34,365 nucleotides of DNA, from the NCBI GenBank assembly GCA_001938995.1, contig MKZN01000023.1:1-34365 (forward strand), given 5' to 3'. The translations under genes and the position numbers were made by a program. Of the stretch, positions 10,900 to 18,911 are shown one piece after another. The DNA comes from Bacillus pumilus (GTDB taxonomy: Bacteria; Bacillota; Bacilli; Bacillales; Bacillaceae). The notes beneath the pieces were generated by a model, which did not search any database, was not told where the DNA came from, and was given only the letters and a program-made list of their open reading frames with translations. The number at the start of each line of letters is the position of its first letter. Positions within the stretch are counted from its first letter, which is position 1.

Positions 10900-11457
10900 T
10901 TACTCAAGATTGGCGTGTTTGCCATACATTTGCTTAGAATTCAGCCCTCGCTTCTCCATAAAACGCAGAATCACCGCATCATAGAAAAGGAGTGAGGTTT
11001 GTTCAAAAAGCGAGCCCATTGGTTGAATGGTTGCATATTCGCCTTCTTCTCTGTCCTTTGGTGCTCCAGGTAGAATCACCGCAAAATCTGCAAGTTTCCC
11101 GATCGTTGATTCTGGTGAAAGTGTCACTGCGGCCACTGTACCACCTAAAGCCTTTGCTTTTTCAACGATTGGGATTAAGCTTTTCGTTTCCCCCGAACCT
11201 GTTCCAACGATTAATAAATCTTCTTCTTCAAGATTGGCGGTTACTGTCTCGCCGACTGCATATGCATCAATGCCCATATGCATCATACGCATGACAAAGG
11301 ATTTACCCATAAAGCCAGAACGACCAGCTCCAACCACAAAAACTTTCTTCGCTGCCAGAATCGCTTCTACCAGCTTATCAGCCTCGGTCTCAGAGATCGA
11401 CTGAACGGTCCCTTGTAACTCTTGAATGATGATCTTAAGATACTCGGTCGTGTTCAT
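10900..11457 (-). CDS. hxlB: 6-phospho-3-hexuloisomerase
   Basis: The 185-residue SIS-fold enzyme converts D-arabino-3-hexulose-6-phosphate to fructose-6-phosphate, the second step of formaldehyde fixation by the ribulose monophosphate pathway. The SIS core is seen in VFVVGAGRSGFMGKSFVMRM, IVGTGSGETKSLIPI and the C-terminal PMGSLFEQTSLLFYD. The length equals B. subtilis HxlB. The start lies 3 nt after the hxlA stop codon, so the two genes form one operon driven from the hxlA promoter. Confidence 0.95.
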   Translation of the reverse strand: MNTTEYLKIIIQELQGTVQSISETEADKLVEAILAAKKVFVVGAGRSGFMGKSFVMRMMHMGIDAYAVGETVTANLEEEDLLIVGTGSGETKSLIPIVEKAKALGGTVAAVTLSPESTIGKLADFAVILPGAPKDREEGEYATIQPMGSLFEQTSLLFYDAVILRFMEKRGLNSKQMYGKHANLE

Positions 11458-11460
11458 TGA

Positions 11461-12093
11461 TTACCTTTGATTGATGAGTGCTTTGATTTCTTTTGCAGCT
11501 GTCTTCTTATCCTCTTGTGTGGTAATTCCTCCACCTACGATGATCAGATCCGGTTGGGCTTCGATCACTTCAGGAAGAGTTTCAAGCTTGATTCCGCCTG
11601 CGATTGCTGTTTTTGCATTTTTGACAACGGATTTGATTTTGCGTAAATCTTCGAAAGAATTTTTTCCTTCTGCTTGAAGATCATATCCAGTGTGAACGCA
11701 AATGTAGTCTGCTCCAAGTTGATCTAGTTCTTTTGCACGTGTTTCGATATCTTTTACAGCTATCATATCAACTAGGATTTCTTTTCCTTCTTTTTTCGCA
11801 GCTTCAATGGCTCCACGTATAGAGCTGTCCTCTGCTACGCCAAGGATTGTGATGATATCTGCACCAGCAGTAGATGCTTGTTGTACTTCATATCCTGCAG
11901 CATCCATAATTTTAATATCAGCAAGAACGGTTAAGTTCGGATACGCTTTTTTCATTGCGCGAACGGCTTCATGTCCAAGGCTGTTGATAATCGGTGTCCC
12001 AATTTCAACAATGTCAATTGAGTCTTGAACTTCTGCTACAAGCTCAATGGCTTCCGGTATATTGACTAAATCTAATGCTAATTGTAATTTCAT
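11461..12093 (-). CDS. hxlA: 3-hexulose-6-phosphate synthase
   Basis: The 210-residue TIM-barrel enzyme of the OMP decarboxylase superfamily condenses formaldehyde with ribulose-5-phosphate. The family's DxKxxD catalytic motif is present in LADIKIMDA, and the phosphate-binding C-terminal loop is IIVGGGITTQED. ATG 12093 follows AAAGGAGAT; a longer frame from 12138 lacks a ribosome binding site. It is the first gene of hxlA-hxlB, divergent from hxlR. Its promoter carries the GTGCGTACTT element described separately. Confidence 0.95.
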   Translation of the reverse strand: MKLQLALDLVNIPEAIELVAEVQDSIDIVEIGTPIINSLGHEAVRAMKKAYPNLTVLADIKIMDAAGYEVQQASTAGADIITILGVAEDSSIRGAIEAAKKEGKEILVDMIAVKDIETRAKELDQLGADYICVHTGYDLQAEGKNSFEDLRKIKSVVKNAKTAIAGGIKLETLPEVIEAQPDLIIVGGGITTQEDKKTAAKEIKALINQR

Positions 12094-12182
12094 GTAAAAG
12101 ATCTCCTTTATTCCAGCGTATATTTGATAAGCGTTCATAGTCTGACAAATTGGATAAGCTATTTACACATTACCATGATGTC

Positions 12183-12235
12183 ATTATACTTAGTATGCAA
12201 TGTGTTTGAAAGTACGCACATTTAAAGCATATAGT
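12183..12235 (-). promoter_or_regulatory. hxlA promoter with putative HxlR activator site
   Basis: Read on the minus strand: ACTAT (12235-12231), 11 nt, GTGCGTACTT (12219-12210), 21 nt, then a perfect -10 TATAAT (12188-12183). The expected -35 position reads TTTCAA and is poor, as is usual for activator-dependent promoters, and the GTGCGTACTT element abuts it. The same element with the same spacing precedes zwf. HxlR is a known activator of hxlAB in B. subtilis; that this motif is its site is inferred. Confidence 0.7.
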
Positions 12236-12284
12236 GTCTAAAAGTATACTATGGATCATAGACAGCTTAAGGGAGAAGATTGAT

Positions 12285-12635
12285 ATGTCTAATTTAAAAG
12301 AAAAAACATTTAACTGCGAGAAAGAACTTACCCTTTCTGTTATCGGTGGTAAATGGAAAATGCTGATTCTTTGGCATTTAGGCAAAGAAGGTACTAAACG
12401 ATTTGGGGAACTAAAAGCACTTATGCCCAGTATTACGCAGCGAATGCTTGTCAATCAGCTACGCGAACTGGAGGATCATCTTATTATTCATCGCGAAGTG
12501 TACCCTGTGGTTCCACCTAAGGTCGAATATTCCCTTACTGAGAATGGATTGAAACTAATGCCAATCCTCGATGCTATGTATGAGTGGGGAAAAGATTATA
12601 TTGAACATGTATTAGAGAAAACAAAAGAACAGTAA
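12285..12635 (+). CDS. hxlR: Formaldehyde-responsive HxlR activator
   Basis: The 116-residue winged-helix protein has the HxlR signature ([40 protein letters not shown], then EYSLTENG). Counting from ATG 12285 places Cys at 11 and Lys at 13 (NCEKEL), the pair reported in B. subtilis HxlR to become joined by formaldehyde; this supports both the start and the sensing role. GGGAGA precedes the ATG; a longer frame from 12234 is rejected. It is divergent from hxlA and lies just upstream of zwf, so it can serve both promoters. Confidence 0.92.
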   Translation: MSNLKEKTFNCEKELTLSVIGGKWKMLILWHLGKEGTKRFGELKALMPSITQRMLVNQLRELEDHLIIHREVYPVVPPKVEYSLTENGLKLMPILDAMYEWGKDYIEHVLEKTKEQ

Positions 12636-12638
12636 GAG

Positions 12639-12680
12639 AAGCCGCTTTACTATATCACATAGTGAAACGGCTTTTTTTTA
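12639..12680 (+). terminator. hxlR terminator
   Basis: AAGCCG and inner bases (12639 on) pair with the arm ending ACGGCTT (12667-12673), with two mismatches, followed by eight T. It separates hxlR from zwf, so zwf needs its own promoter. Confidence 0.8.
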
Positions 12681-12715
12681 TGGTTACTTAAAAAGTAATT
12701 AGTGTAATTTACCAT

Positions 12716-12768
12716 ACTATTTATAAAAAAAGTGCGTACTTACGCTAATTAAACTAAAGAACTATACT
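12716..12768 (+). promoter_or_regulatory. zwf promoter with putative HxlR activator site
   Basis: ACTAT (12716-12720), 11 nt, GTGCGTACTT (12732-12741), 21 nt, then -10 TATACT (12763-12768). The element overlaps a weak -35 (TTACGC). Element sequence, upstream ACTAT and both spacings match the hxlA promoter exactly. Confidence 0.7.
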
Positions 12769-12811
12769 GTGTGAGCAGAGCAAAAAAATATTACAAAGGA
12801 GGCGTTTATGG

Positions 12812-14239
12812 ATGGATCCCATGTCTTTCATCTTATTTGGTGCAACTGGGGATTTAGCGAAAAGAAAGATATTCCCTGCCTTATTTAATCTATATATGGC
12901 TCAGAATCTTCCAGAGGATTTTTCTGTTATAGGTGTCGGGCGAGAGTCACTTTCAAAAGAAGATTTTCAAGCAGTTGTCATTCAATCACTGTATGAGTAC
13001 TCAAGACATTCCAACGATGATCAATCGAAAAAGCTAGAATTTGTCCAGCAGATATCTTACATCAGTATTGATCTCACAGAAAAATCTAACTACCTAAAAC
13101 TGTTGACTCTCATGCAAAAAGTGGAAAATGCCAAATCAATAGAAGAAAATCGGATCTTCTATTTGTCGGTTGCACCTGAGCTTTTTGATGTCATTACGAC
13201 AAACATCAACGATAGTGGCTTAAATAACACCTCTGGATGGAAACGAGTCATTATTGAAAAACCGTTTGGACATGACCTCAAATCTGCTCGCCAATTAAAT
13301 AGAATTCTTCAACATGCTTTTAATGAAAAGGAGATTTTCAGAATTGATCATTATTTAGGAAAATCCATGGTTCAAAATTTGGAAACACTCATCTCTTCAA
13401 ATCCTGTTCTACAGTCAATTTGGCGTAAGGACATGATTTCTAACGTACAGATTACAGCTAATGAAACGGTTGGGGTAGAATTAAGAGCAAGTTACTATGA
13501 AAAAGCGGGTGCTATTCGTGACATGGTACAGAACCACATGCTTCAACTAGTCATGATGACAGCTGTTCAAATGTCTGAAAGAGTAGAAGTGAACAAGTTT
13601 AGAAGTGAAAAGATTCACTTAATGAAAGCCATTCAAATGAACTCAACAACAGATGTGGTTCGCGGTCAGTACTCCCGATTAGATACGGATTCAGCCATTA
13701 AAGGGTACAGAGAAGAGGTCGGAGTAGATCCTTCTTCCACTGTGGATACCTTTATTGCAACACGACTTTCGATTCAAACGCCTCTATGGGATGGGGTTCC
13801 CTTTTTTATTCGTACAGGGAAAAGATTACATAAGAAGGAAACCAAAATTGTGGTGGAGTTCAAAGGAGCAATGAATGGCCGAGCAAAAGAGGTTGAACCA
13901 AATTTGTTAATCATTCATATTACCCCCAATGATGGTGTTTCTCTCCAGTTAAATAGTAAACACCCCGTGACAGGAGAGCTAGAACCAATCCAGATTGATT
14001 TTTCACAGAGTAGTAGAGAAGTTCCAGAAGCATATGAGTACTTACTCGCAGATGCGATCAAAGGGGATCCATCCTACTTTACACATTGGGATGAAGTGGA
14101 ATTGGCATGGAAATTGATTCAACCAATCCTTGAAACATTTGATCAACATATGATTCCACTACATCTGTATGAACCCGGTTCATGCGGACCTGAAGCCGCA
14201 GATCAACTATTAAGTCAACATGGTTACAATTGGTGGTAA
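12812..14239 (+). CDS. zwf: Glucose-6-phosphate 1-dehydrogenase
   Basis: The 475-residue enzyme oxidises glucose-6-P to 6-phosphogluconolactone. The dinucleotide motif is FGATGDLAKRKIFPALFNLY, the conserved IIEKPFGHDL follows near residue 150, and the substrate and catalytic motif RIDHYLGK is present. AAAGGAGG precedes ATG 12812; an ATG at 12808 is out of frame. It is followed after 24 nt by gnd. Since Bacillus normally carries another zwf elsewhere, this copy beside hxlR and with an hxlA-like promoter is best read as dedicated to formaldehyde oxidation, which is inference. Confidence 0.92.
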   Translation: MDPMSFILFGATGDLAKRKIFPALFNLYMAQNLPEDFSVIGVGRESLSKEDFQAVVIQSLYEYSRHSNDDQSKKLEFVQQISYISIDLTEKSNYLKLLTLMQKVENAKSIEENRIFYLSVAPELFDVITTNINDSGLNNTSGWKRVIIEKPFGHDLKSARQLNRILQHAFNEKEIFRIDHYLGKSMVQNLETLISSNPVLQSIWRKDMISNVQITANETVGVELRASYYEKAGAIRDMVQNHMLQLVMMTAVQMSERVEVNKFRSEKIHLMKAIQMNSTTDVVRGQYSRLDTDSAIKGYREEVGVDPSSTVDTFIATRLSIQTPLWDGVPFFIRTGKRLHKKETKIVVEFKGAMNGRAKEVEPNLLIIHITPNDGVSLQLNSKHPVTGELEPIQIDFSQSSREVPEAYEYLLADAIKGDPSYFTHWDEVELAWKLIQPILETFDQHMIPLHLYEPGSCGPEAADQLLSQHGYNWW

Positions 14240-14263
14240 CATCCAAATAAAGGAGTGTCTAAC

Positions 14264-15157
14264 ATGAATATCGGATTCATTGGGTTAGGAAAAATGGGGT
14301 TCAATTTAGGAAAGAATTTGATTGATCAAAAGTATAGCGTAACAGCATATGATGTCAATCAAATAGCCGTTGATGAGTTGCAGAATTATGGAGCAAAAGG
14401 AGCATCAACGATCATTGATTTAGTTCATTCCTTAACTACACCACGCATATGTTGGATCATGGTTCCTCACGCTGTAGTTGATGACGTACTCGATGAGTTA
14501 AAGCCCCTCCTAGATCCAGGAGATATCGTGATTGAAGCAGGTAATTCTCACTATAAACAATCCATCCATCGATATGAACAATTTAAAGAAAAAGGGGTTC
14601 ATTATATGGATGTTGGTACATCAGGTGGCATTGAAGGAGCGCGGAATGGGGCATGCTATATGATTGGTGGAGACCCCGATGCATGGTCTATCGTTGAACC
14701 CATTTTTAAAGATACATCTGTCGACAATGGCTATATCTATGCTGGGAAAGCAGGCAGTGGTCACTTTTTAAAAATGGTTCACAATGGGATCGAGTATGGC
14801 ATGATGGCCGCAATTGGTGAAGGATTTGAAGTACTCGAGAAAAGTGCATTTGATTTTGCGTATGATGAGGTAGCTAAAGTCTGGAATAACGGGTCTGTTA
14901 TTCGGTCATGGTTAATGGAGCTAACCGAAAAAGCGTTCGTAGCAGATGGAAAATTAGAAACGATCCAAGGTGTGATGCATTCCTCTGGTGAAGGAAAGTG
15001 GACCGTTGAGACAGCTCTAGACTTACAAGCTGCTACACCGGTGATTGCGATGTCTCTACTCATGCGATATCGCTCATTAGATCAAGACTCATTTACTGGA
15101 AAAGTGGTCGCTGCTTTGCGTAATGAATTTGGTGGTCACGCCGTAGAAAAAGCCTAA
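14264..15157 (+). CDS. gnd: 6-phosphogluconate dehydrogenase (decarboxylating), short type
   Basis: The 297-residue protein has the Rossmann motif GFIGLGKMG, the substrate motif TSGGIEGARNGACYMIGG and the catalytic lysine in GSGHFLKMVHNGIEYG. It is about 170 residues shorter than GndA/GntZ and matches the short class (B. subtilis YqeC type). After the second beta strand it has TAYDVN: an acidic residue at that place usually means NAD rather than NADP. ATG 14264 follows AAAGGAG. It produces ribulose-5-P and CO2, closing the cycle with hxlA. No clear terminator follows. Confidence 0.9.
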   Translation: MNIGFIGLGKMGFNLGKNLIDQKYSVTAYDVNQIAVDELQNYGAKGASTIIDLVHSLTTPRICWIMVPHAVVDDVLDELKPLLDPGDIVIEAGNSHYKQSIHRYEQFKEKGVHYMDVGTSGGIEGARNGACYMIGGDPDAWSIVEPIFKDTSVDNGYIYAGKAGSGHFLKMVHNGIEYGMMAAIGEGFEVLEKSAFDFAYDEVAKVWNNGSVIRSWLMELTEKAFVADGKLETIQGVMHSSGEGKWTVETALDLQAATPVIAMSLLMRYRSLDQDSFTGKVVAALRNEFGGHAVEKA

Positions 15158-15174
15158 AAGGGGAGATAAATAGA

Positions 15175-15279
15175 TATCGATTAAGTGGAAAATATTCAAT
15201 TCTAGCAGCTGTTGGGTTATGACCGATAGCTGTTTCAGGAATTGATATGAATGCTAAGTATGTAGCAAAAAAGAGAGAC
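15175..15279 (+). pseudogene. Possible gene remnant downstream of gnd
   Basis: One plus-strand frame reads SGKYSILAAVGL, an in-frame TGA, then PIAVSGIDMNAKYVAKKRDL, which has the flavour of a transporter N-terminus cut short. There is no ribosome binding site of note. The segment may be the relic of a third gene of the operon, but I cannot name a family. Confidence 0.25.
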
Positions 15280-16131
15280 TTATTGTCCCTCTAAATCAAA
15301 CTCCAATGCGATCGATATGTTTAAAGCGATATCATGCATTTCATCTATTTTTGATTGATTCAACTGTTCCGCAAATCGACGAGCTGCTTGGACAACATGT
15401 GCATTCTCCTTGATTAACTCCTCATTGAGGATAAAGATGGTATTGATCGCCCAGCCAGTCGTCACTAACATATTCTCGTCCTCAGTCGATTGCATGAATG
15501 TTTCTACCTTCGACAAGATCCATTCTACATCCTCTATTTGTTCCACTTGAAAATGAACCACTTTCTCGATTAGCTCAGCATTTCGTGATGCGAATATGTC
15601 TTTCACTTCTTCTTTTGATACTGGTGGATGCTCTTCATATTCAGCCATCATCGCTTCAGCTTCTTCATCTGACAATTCATCGTCAGCCGTGTAATGTCCA
15701 GCAATCAATTCATCAAACGAATGAGCTAATTTGAAATCGGTCTCGTATTCTAGATCGAAGTAATGAATGGGTGGATTTTCTTTTGTTTCTCTATAATCCA
15801 GTGCAATCCATGTATGTCCATCGCCACAAATGAGTACAAGCCCCTCTGGCAATTCCCATTCTTCTATCAAATAATCGCTATCCATGATCCCTTCGCCTTT
15901 GGCAATTCCTCTTAGATGATCAAATGATACATGATCCTCTGCCCATCCATTTGGTTGATCTGTTGGAAATGCATTATGTATGGTGTATCCTCCATTTTGT
16001 TCAAGAATGAGTTTTTTATATGTATCTGGTAGAATTACACCTAGCTTCTTTTCAGCCTTTGAGATTTTTCTCTCATTAATGGCCTTAAATGTGTCATCAC
16101 TTTCTATGTCTTTATCCCAGAATGGTTTCAA
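15280..16131 (-). CDS. SMI1/KNR4 (SUKH) family protein
   Basis: The 283-residue protein has an N-terminal SUKH domain: ISKAEKKLGVILPDTYKKLI, then QNGGYT, then the typical LPEGLVLICGDGHTWIALDYR and a YFDLEYE strand. The C-terminal half is acidic and helical. SUKH proteins often act as immunity proteins to secreted or contact-dependent nuclease toxins, but solitary ones of unknown role are common in Bacillus; no toxin gene lies nearby. TTG 16131 follows GGAGGT at 7 nt and is preferred over the TTG at 16146, which overlaps that site. Confidence 0.8.
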   Translation of the reverse strand: MKPFWDKDIESDDTFKAINERKISKAEKKLGVILPDTYKKLILEQNGGYTIHNAFPTDQPNGWAEDHVSFDHLRGIAKGEGIMDSDYLIEEWELPEGLVLICGDGHTWIALDYRETKENPPIHYFDLEYETDFKLAHSFDELIAGHYTADDELSDEEAEAMMAEYEEHPPVSKEEVKDIFASRNAELIEKVVHFQVEQIEDVEWILSKVETFMQSTEDENMLVTTGWAINTIFILNEELIKENAHVVQAARRFAEQLNQSKIDEMHDIALNISIALEFDLEGQ

Positions 16132-16210
16132 TAGAAATACCTCCAATTGTCATTTCTATCTCATCTTACCATTTATTTGATGTAGTTTAATAGTCCTACT
16201 ATAAAAAAAT

Positions 16211-16231
16211 AGAGAAGGGCTCACCTTCTCT
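16211..16231 (-). terminator. Terminator of the dihydrouridine synthase gene
   Basis: AGAGAAGG (16211-16218) pairs perfectly with CCTTCTCT (16224-16231). On the minus strand ATTTTTTTA follows, as expected for the gene ending at 16238. Confidence 0.85.
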
Positions 16232-16237
16232 TTTACA

Positions 16238-17212
16238 TCATGATTGTGCTTGATTTCTCGCTTCAAATTCATCAAGCATCACACGCACTTCATCTGTTGA
16301 CGATGTGCTCATTAATTCATTTCTCAAAAAACTCGCTCCACGGAATCCTTTGACATAAATCTTAAAGAAGCGGTGAAGCGCCTTGAACGGTCGTAGGCCT
16401 AACGATGAGTACTCGTCATGAAGATCCAGATGCAATCTTAAGAGCCCTAGCAATTCCTCACTGCTATGTTCTCTTGGTTCTTTTTCAAAAGCGAATGGAT
16501 TGTGGAAAATCCCTCGTCCAATCATTACCCCATCCACTCCATATTGTTCAGCGAGCTTTTCACCCGTTTGGCGATCAGGAATGTCACCATTAATGGTCAA
16601 AAGGGTACTAGGTGCTACTTCATCCCTAAGCTTCTTAATTTCCGGAATGAGCTCCCAATGTGCATCTACTTGGCTCATTTCCTTTCTAGTGCGAAGATGA
16701 ATCGATAAATTGACAATGTCTTGTTCCAAAATGTGGCTTAGCCATCCGCGCCATTCATCAACTTCTGTAAACCCGAGTCTTGTTTTGACGCTGACAGGTA
16801 ATCCCCCTGCTTTTGCGGCTTGTATGAGCTCTGCCGCAACGTCTGGGCGAAGAATCAATCCACTGCCCTTTCCGTTTTGCGTGACATTTGGCACAGGGCA
16901 ACCCATATTAATATCAAGCCCCTGAAATCCTAATTCCGCCATTCCAATGCTCATTTTCCTAAAGTTTTCTGGCTTGTCTCCCCAAATGTGTGCAACAATT
17001 GGCTGTTCATCCTCCGTAAACGTCAAACGTCCTTTCACACTTTGAATGCCATCAGGGTGGCAATAGCTTTCACTATTTGTGAACTCGGTGAAAAACACAT
17101 CCGGTCTCGCCGCTTCACTCACAACATGACGAAACACAACATCCGTCACTTCTTCCATTGGTGCTAATATAAAAAATGGTCGTGGTAAATCACGCCAGAA
17201 ATTTTTACTCAT
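16238..17212 (-). CDS. dus: tRNA-dihydrouridine synthase (YfjN-like)
   Basis: The 324-residue FMN-dependent TIM-barrel enzyme reduces uridines in the D-loop of tRNA. Seen are the N-terminal [11 protein letters not shown], the catalytic-cysteine motif [13 protein letters not shown], the Lys in [10 protein letters not shown], and the FMN-phosphate loop [16 protein letters not shown]. The size matches B. subtilis YfjN. It differs from typical members in the His-containing [12 protein letters not shown] segment, which aligns with the family's IHGRT. It appears monocistronic. Confidence 0.9.
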   Translation of the reverse strand: MSKNFWRDLPRPFFILAPMEEVTDVVFRHVVSEAARPDVFFTEFTNSESYCHPDGIQSVKGRLTFTEDEQPIVAHIWGDKPENFRKMSIGMAELGFQGLDINMGCPVPNVTQNGKGSGLILRPDVAAELIQAAKAGGLPVSVKTRLGFTEVDEWRGWLSHILEQDIVNLSIHLRTRKEMSQVDAHWELIPEIKKLRDEVAPSTLLTINGDIPDRQTGEKLAEQYGVDGVMIGRGIFHNPFAFEKEPREHSSEELLGLLRLHLDLHDEYSSLGLRPFKALHRFFKIYVKGFRGASFLRNELMSTSSTDEVRVMLDEFEARNQAQS

Positions 17213-17471
17213 CTTTCATCCAATTCCTCTCATGACTTGGCACACTATCACAGCAAATCAGCTGATCAAGTGTTCGTCTATTTTCATCATTATATACTTT
17301 AGTAAATATTCAATGCAAACGTCCGTTCTTGACGTTAGAAACATTATAATAACAGGCTTCAGTAATATTCAACTATAACCAACCATTGCAAAGTCTCACA
17401 ATTAAAAGTATTCTTTTTGGGGAGGATTGGGGGACGTTTTTTTAAATGGACAGACGCAAAAGGAGCTTAAA

Positions 17472-17624
17472 ATGAACATTAACAAAATACGATCAGCACT
17501 ATATAAAATATCAAAAATTTCAGGAGACGTAAACGCCGTTCAAAAAGGTACTATCGGGAAACGTGTTATGCGACGTGCTGCCGGTAAAGCATCCGGCAAG
17601 CTAATGAAAAAGATATTCAAATAA
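17472..17624 (+). CDS. Small basic peptide (phage-like)
   Basis: The 50-residue product is very basic, with a GKRVMRRAAGKASGKLMKKI tail and no acidic residue except one Asp. AAAAGGAGC precedes ATG 17472; the in-frame start at 17427 lacks such a site. A strong terminator follows at once. It resembles small basic proteins common in Bacillus prophages, but I cannot assign a family with confidence. It could be a DNA- or RNA-binding peptide or a membrane-active one; the DVNAVQKGTIGKR motif looks like a conserved core. Confidence 0.6.
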   Translation: MNINKIRSALYKISKISGDVNAVQKGTIGKRVMRRAAGKASGKLMKKIFK

Positions 17625-17648
17625 AAAAGCCCCCTAAAAGGGCTTTTT
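17624..17648. terminator. Bidirectional terminator between the small basic peptide and phr
   Basis: AAAAAGCCC (17624-17632) pairs perfectly with GGGCTTTTT (17640-17648). It starts on the last base of the peptide gene's stop codon and ends next to the phr stop codon, so it serves both convergent units. Confidence 0.88.
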
Positions 17649-17786
17649 CTATTTGAAACTATTATAGCCGATATTTGATGTATGACCTCTTATCGCCTCA
17701 TCATGATTTTGTGAAAGAGCAAAATAACCAAGCGTGCTCAAAGTGCCAATAATTATAATGGTCGCTACTACTGTTTTAAATTTCAT
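17649..17786 (-). CDS. Phr-type signalling peptide precursor
   Basis: This 45-codon frame starts 21 nt after the rap stop codon, with AGAAGGAG as ribosome binding site. It has a basic N-terminus (MKFK), a hydrophobic export segment (VVATIIIIGTLSTLGYFAL) and a polar tail with EAIRGHT followed by nine residues ending NSFK. Phr peptides are exported, trimmed to a pentapeptide and re-imported by Opp to inhibit the partner Rap. IRGHT fits the pattern of known pentapeptides (xR[GN]xT). An internal pentapeptide followed by nine residues mirrors PhrE, where SRNVT is followed by nine residues. The mature sequence is inferred. Confidence 0.82.
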   Translation of the reverse strand: MKFKTVVATIIIIGTLSTLGYFALSQNHDEAIRGHTSNIGYNSFK

Positions 17787-17807
17787 AAAAGCAATCACTC
17801 CTTCTAA

Positions 17808-18911
17808 TTAATTTTTGGAAATAAAGAATCTTCTCATAAAAACTCGACGCCCTGTTATATTATCTCCTACCGCTTTATACCTTCTTGCTGCATCTTTCGA
17901 TAATTCTTCAAGAATTGCGTACATGCCTTTATTGGTTAAATATTCGGTATCGCTCAACACTTTATCATAATCTTCCTTCACATAAAGTGCCTTATAAAAT
18001 GTGAACACTTTATGCATCACATCATCATTTAATTTTTCAGCCAATTCCATTCCCTGGTTAAGAGCGTATAAGCCAAAATCGTTCTCGCTCTCATGAAAGT
18101 ATGATCTTACAAGCATACTTAAAGAATCAAGTATTCTGTTAAAATGATCATAACCACGTTCTTTAAAAGCGTTGATCGATTCATTAAAGTATTTGATTGC
18201 ACTTGATATTTCATTGTTGTGGAAATAACTTAATCCTAAATTGTAAATCGCTGACCCTTCTAATCTTTTGGTGTCGCTCGCTGTTGCTTTTTCTAAGGCG
18301 TTTATAAAATGTGGTGAGGCTTTTTCGGGGCATTCCATATCAATATAATTTAATCCTATGATAAAAAAACACTGTATTTGCCTAACAGTATAAGTATTCT
18401 TTTCTTTATAACAATCTATTGCCTGGGCGATATGGTGCATGGACATGTGGTTTTGTTTCATGTGATAGTAGATTTCAGCCATCTTGTAATGAAACTCGGC
18501 ACGTTCGATATCATCACTTACTAAAGATAACTTCTTTTCTGCTCGTTTATAGAAGGTAATGGCATTGAGGTATTCATAATTTTCAAATTCGTACATACCA
18601 TAGAAAAAATTGAAATAATAATCTAGCAATCCTGTCAACTTCTCTTGATCCCTTTTTATCTTTACTGCTAATTCTCTGAAGTTGGCACGCTCTTTACCGT
18701 TTTCTAATGGGTTCAAGTAATCTAGCATTAATTTGTGTCGGAACTCCATGAGTGAGAAATATAATAATAAATCCTGTTTTTCCTCCATATTATCAAGCAA
18801 AGAATTAATTTCTTCTTTATACGCTTCGGCATCCGGTACGTTGAATCTTTGAATATGATAATACCATGCATTGATCTTCAATCCGACATGAGAAGAAAGC
18901 ACTTTCTCCAT
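17808..18911 (-). CDS. Rap-family response regulator aspartate phosphatase
   Basis: The 367-residue protein has the Rap layout: an N-terminal three-helix bundle (residues about 1-70, with KQDLLLYFSLMEFRHKLMLD) and a C-terminal run of tetratricopeptide repeats (for example ERAEFHYKMAEIYYHMKQ, EGSAIYNLGLSYFHNNE, AIKYFNESINAF). A glutamine at 46 sits where active Rap phosphatases of Spo0F carry their catalytic Gln, next to a Lys rather than an acidic residue. Raps either dephosphorylate Spo0F or sequester a regulator such as ComA; which applies here cannot be told. It forms a cassette with phr downstream and is divergent from the secreted-peptide gene. Confidence 0.92.
   Translation of the reverse strand: MEKVLSSHVGLKINAWYYHIQRFNVPDAEAYKEEINSLLDNMEEKQDLLLYFSLMEFRHKLMLDYLNPLENGKERANFRELAVKIKRDQEKLTGLLDYYFNFFYGMYEFENYEYLNAITFYKRAEKKLSLVSDDIERAEFHYKMAEIYYHMKQNHMSMHHIAQAIDCYKEKNTYTVRQIQCFFIIGLNYIDMECPEKASPHFINALEKATASDTKRLEGSAIYNLGLSYFHNNEISSAIKYFNESINAFKERGYDHFNRILDSLSMLVRSYFHESENDFGLYALNQGMELAEKLNDDVMHKVFTFYKALYVKEDYDKVLSDTEYLTNKGMYAILEELSKDAARRYKAVGDNITGRRVFMRRFFISKN

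Noticed and set aside
10772..10984. 70-codon open frame over the hxlB terminator
   Set aside because: It runs through the perfect terminator stem and the end of hxlB in antisense; no start signal.
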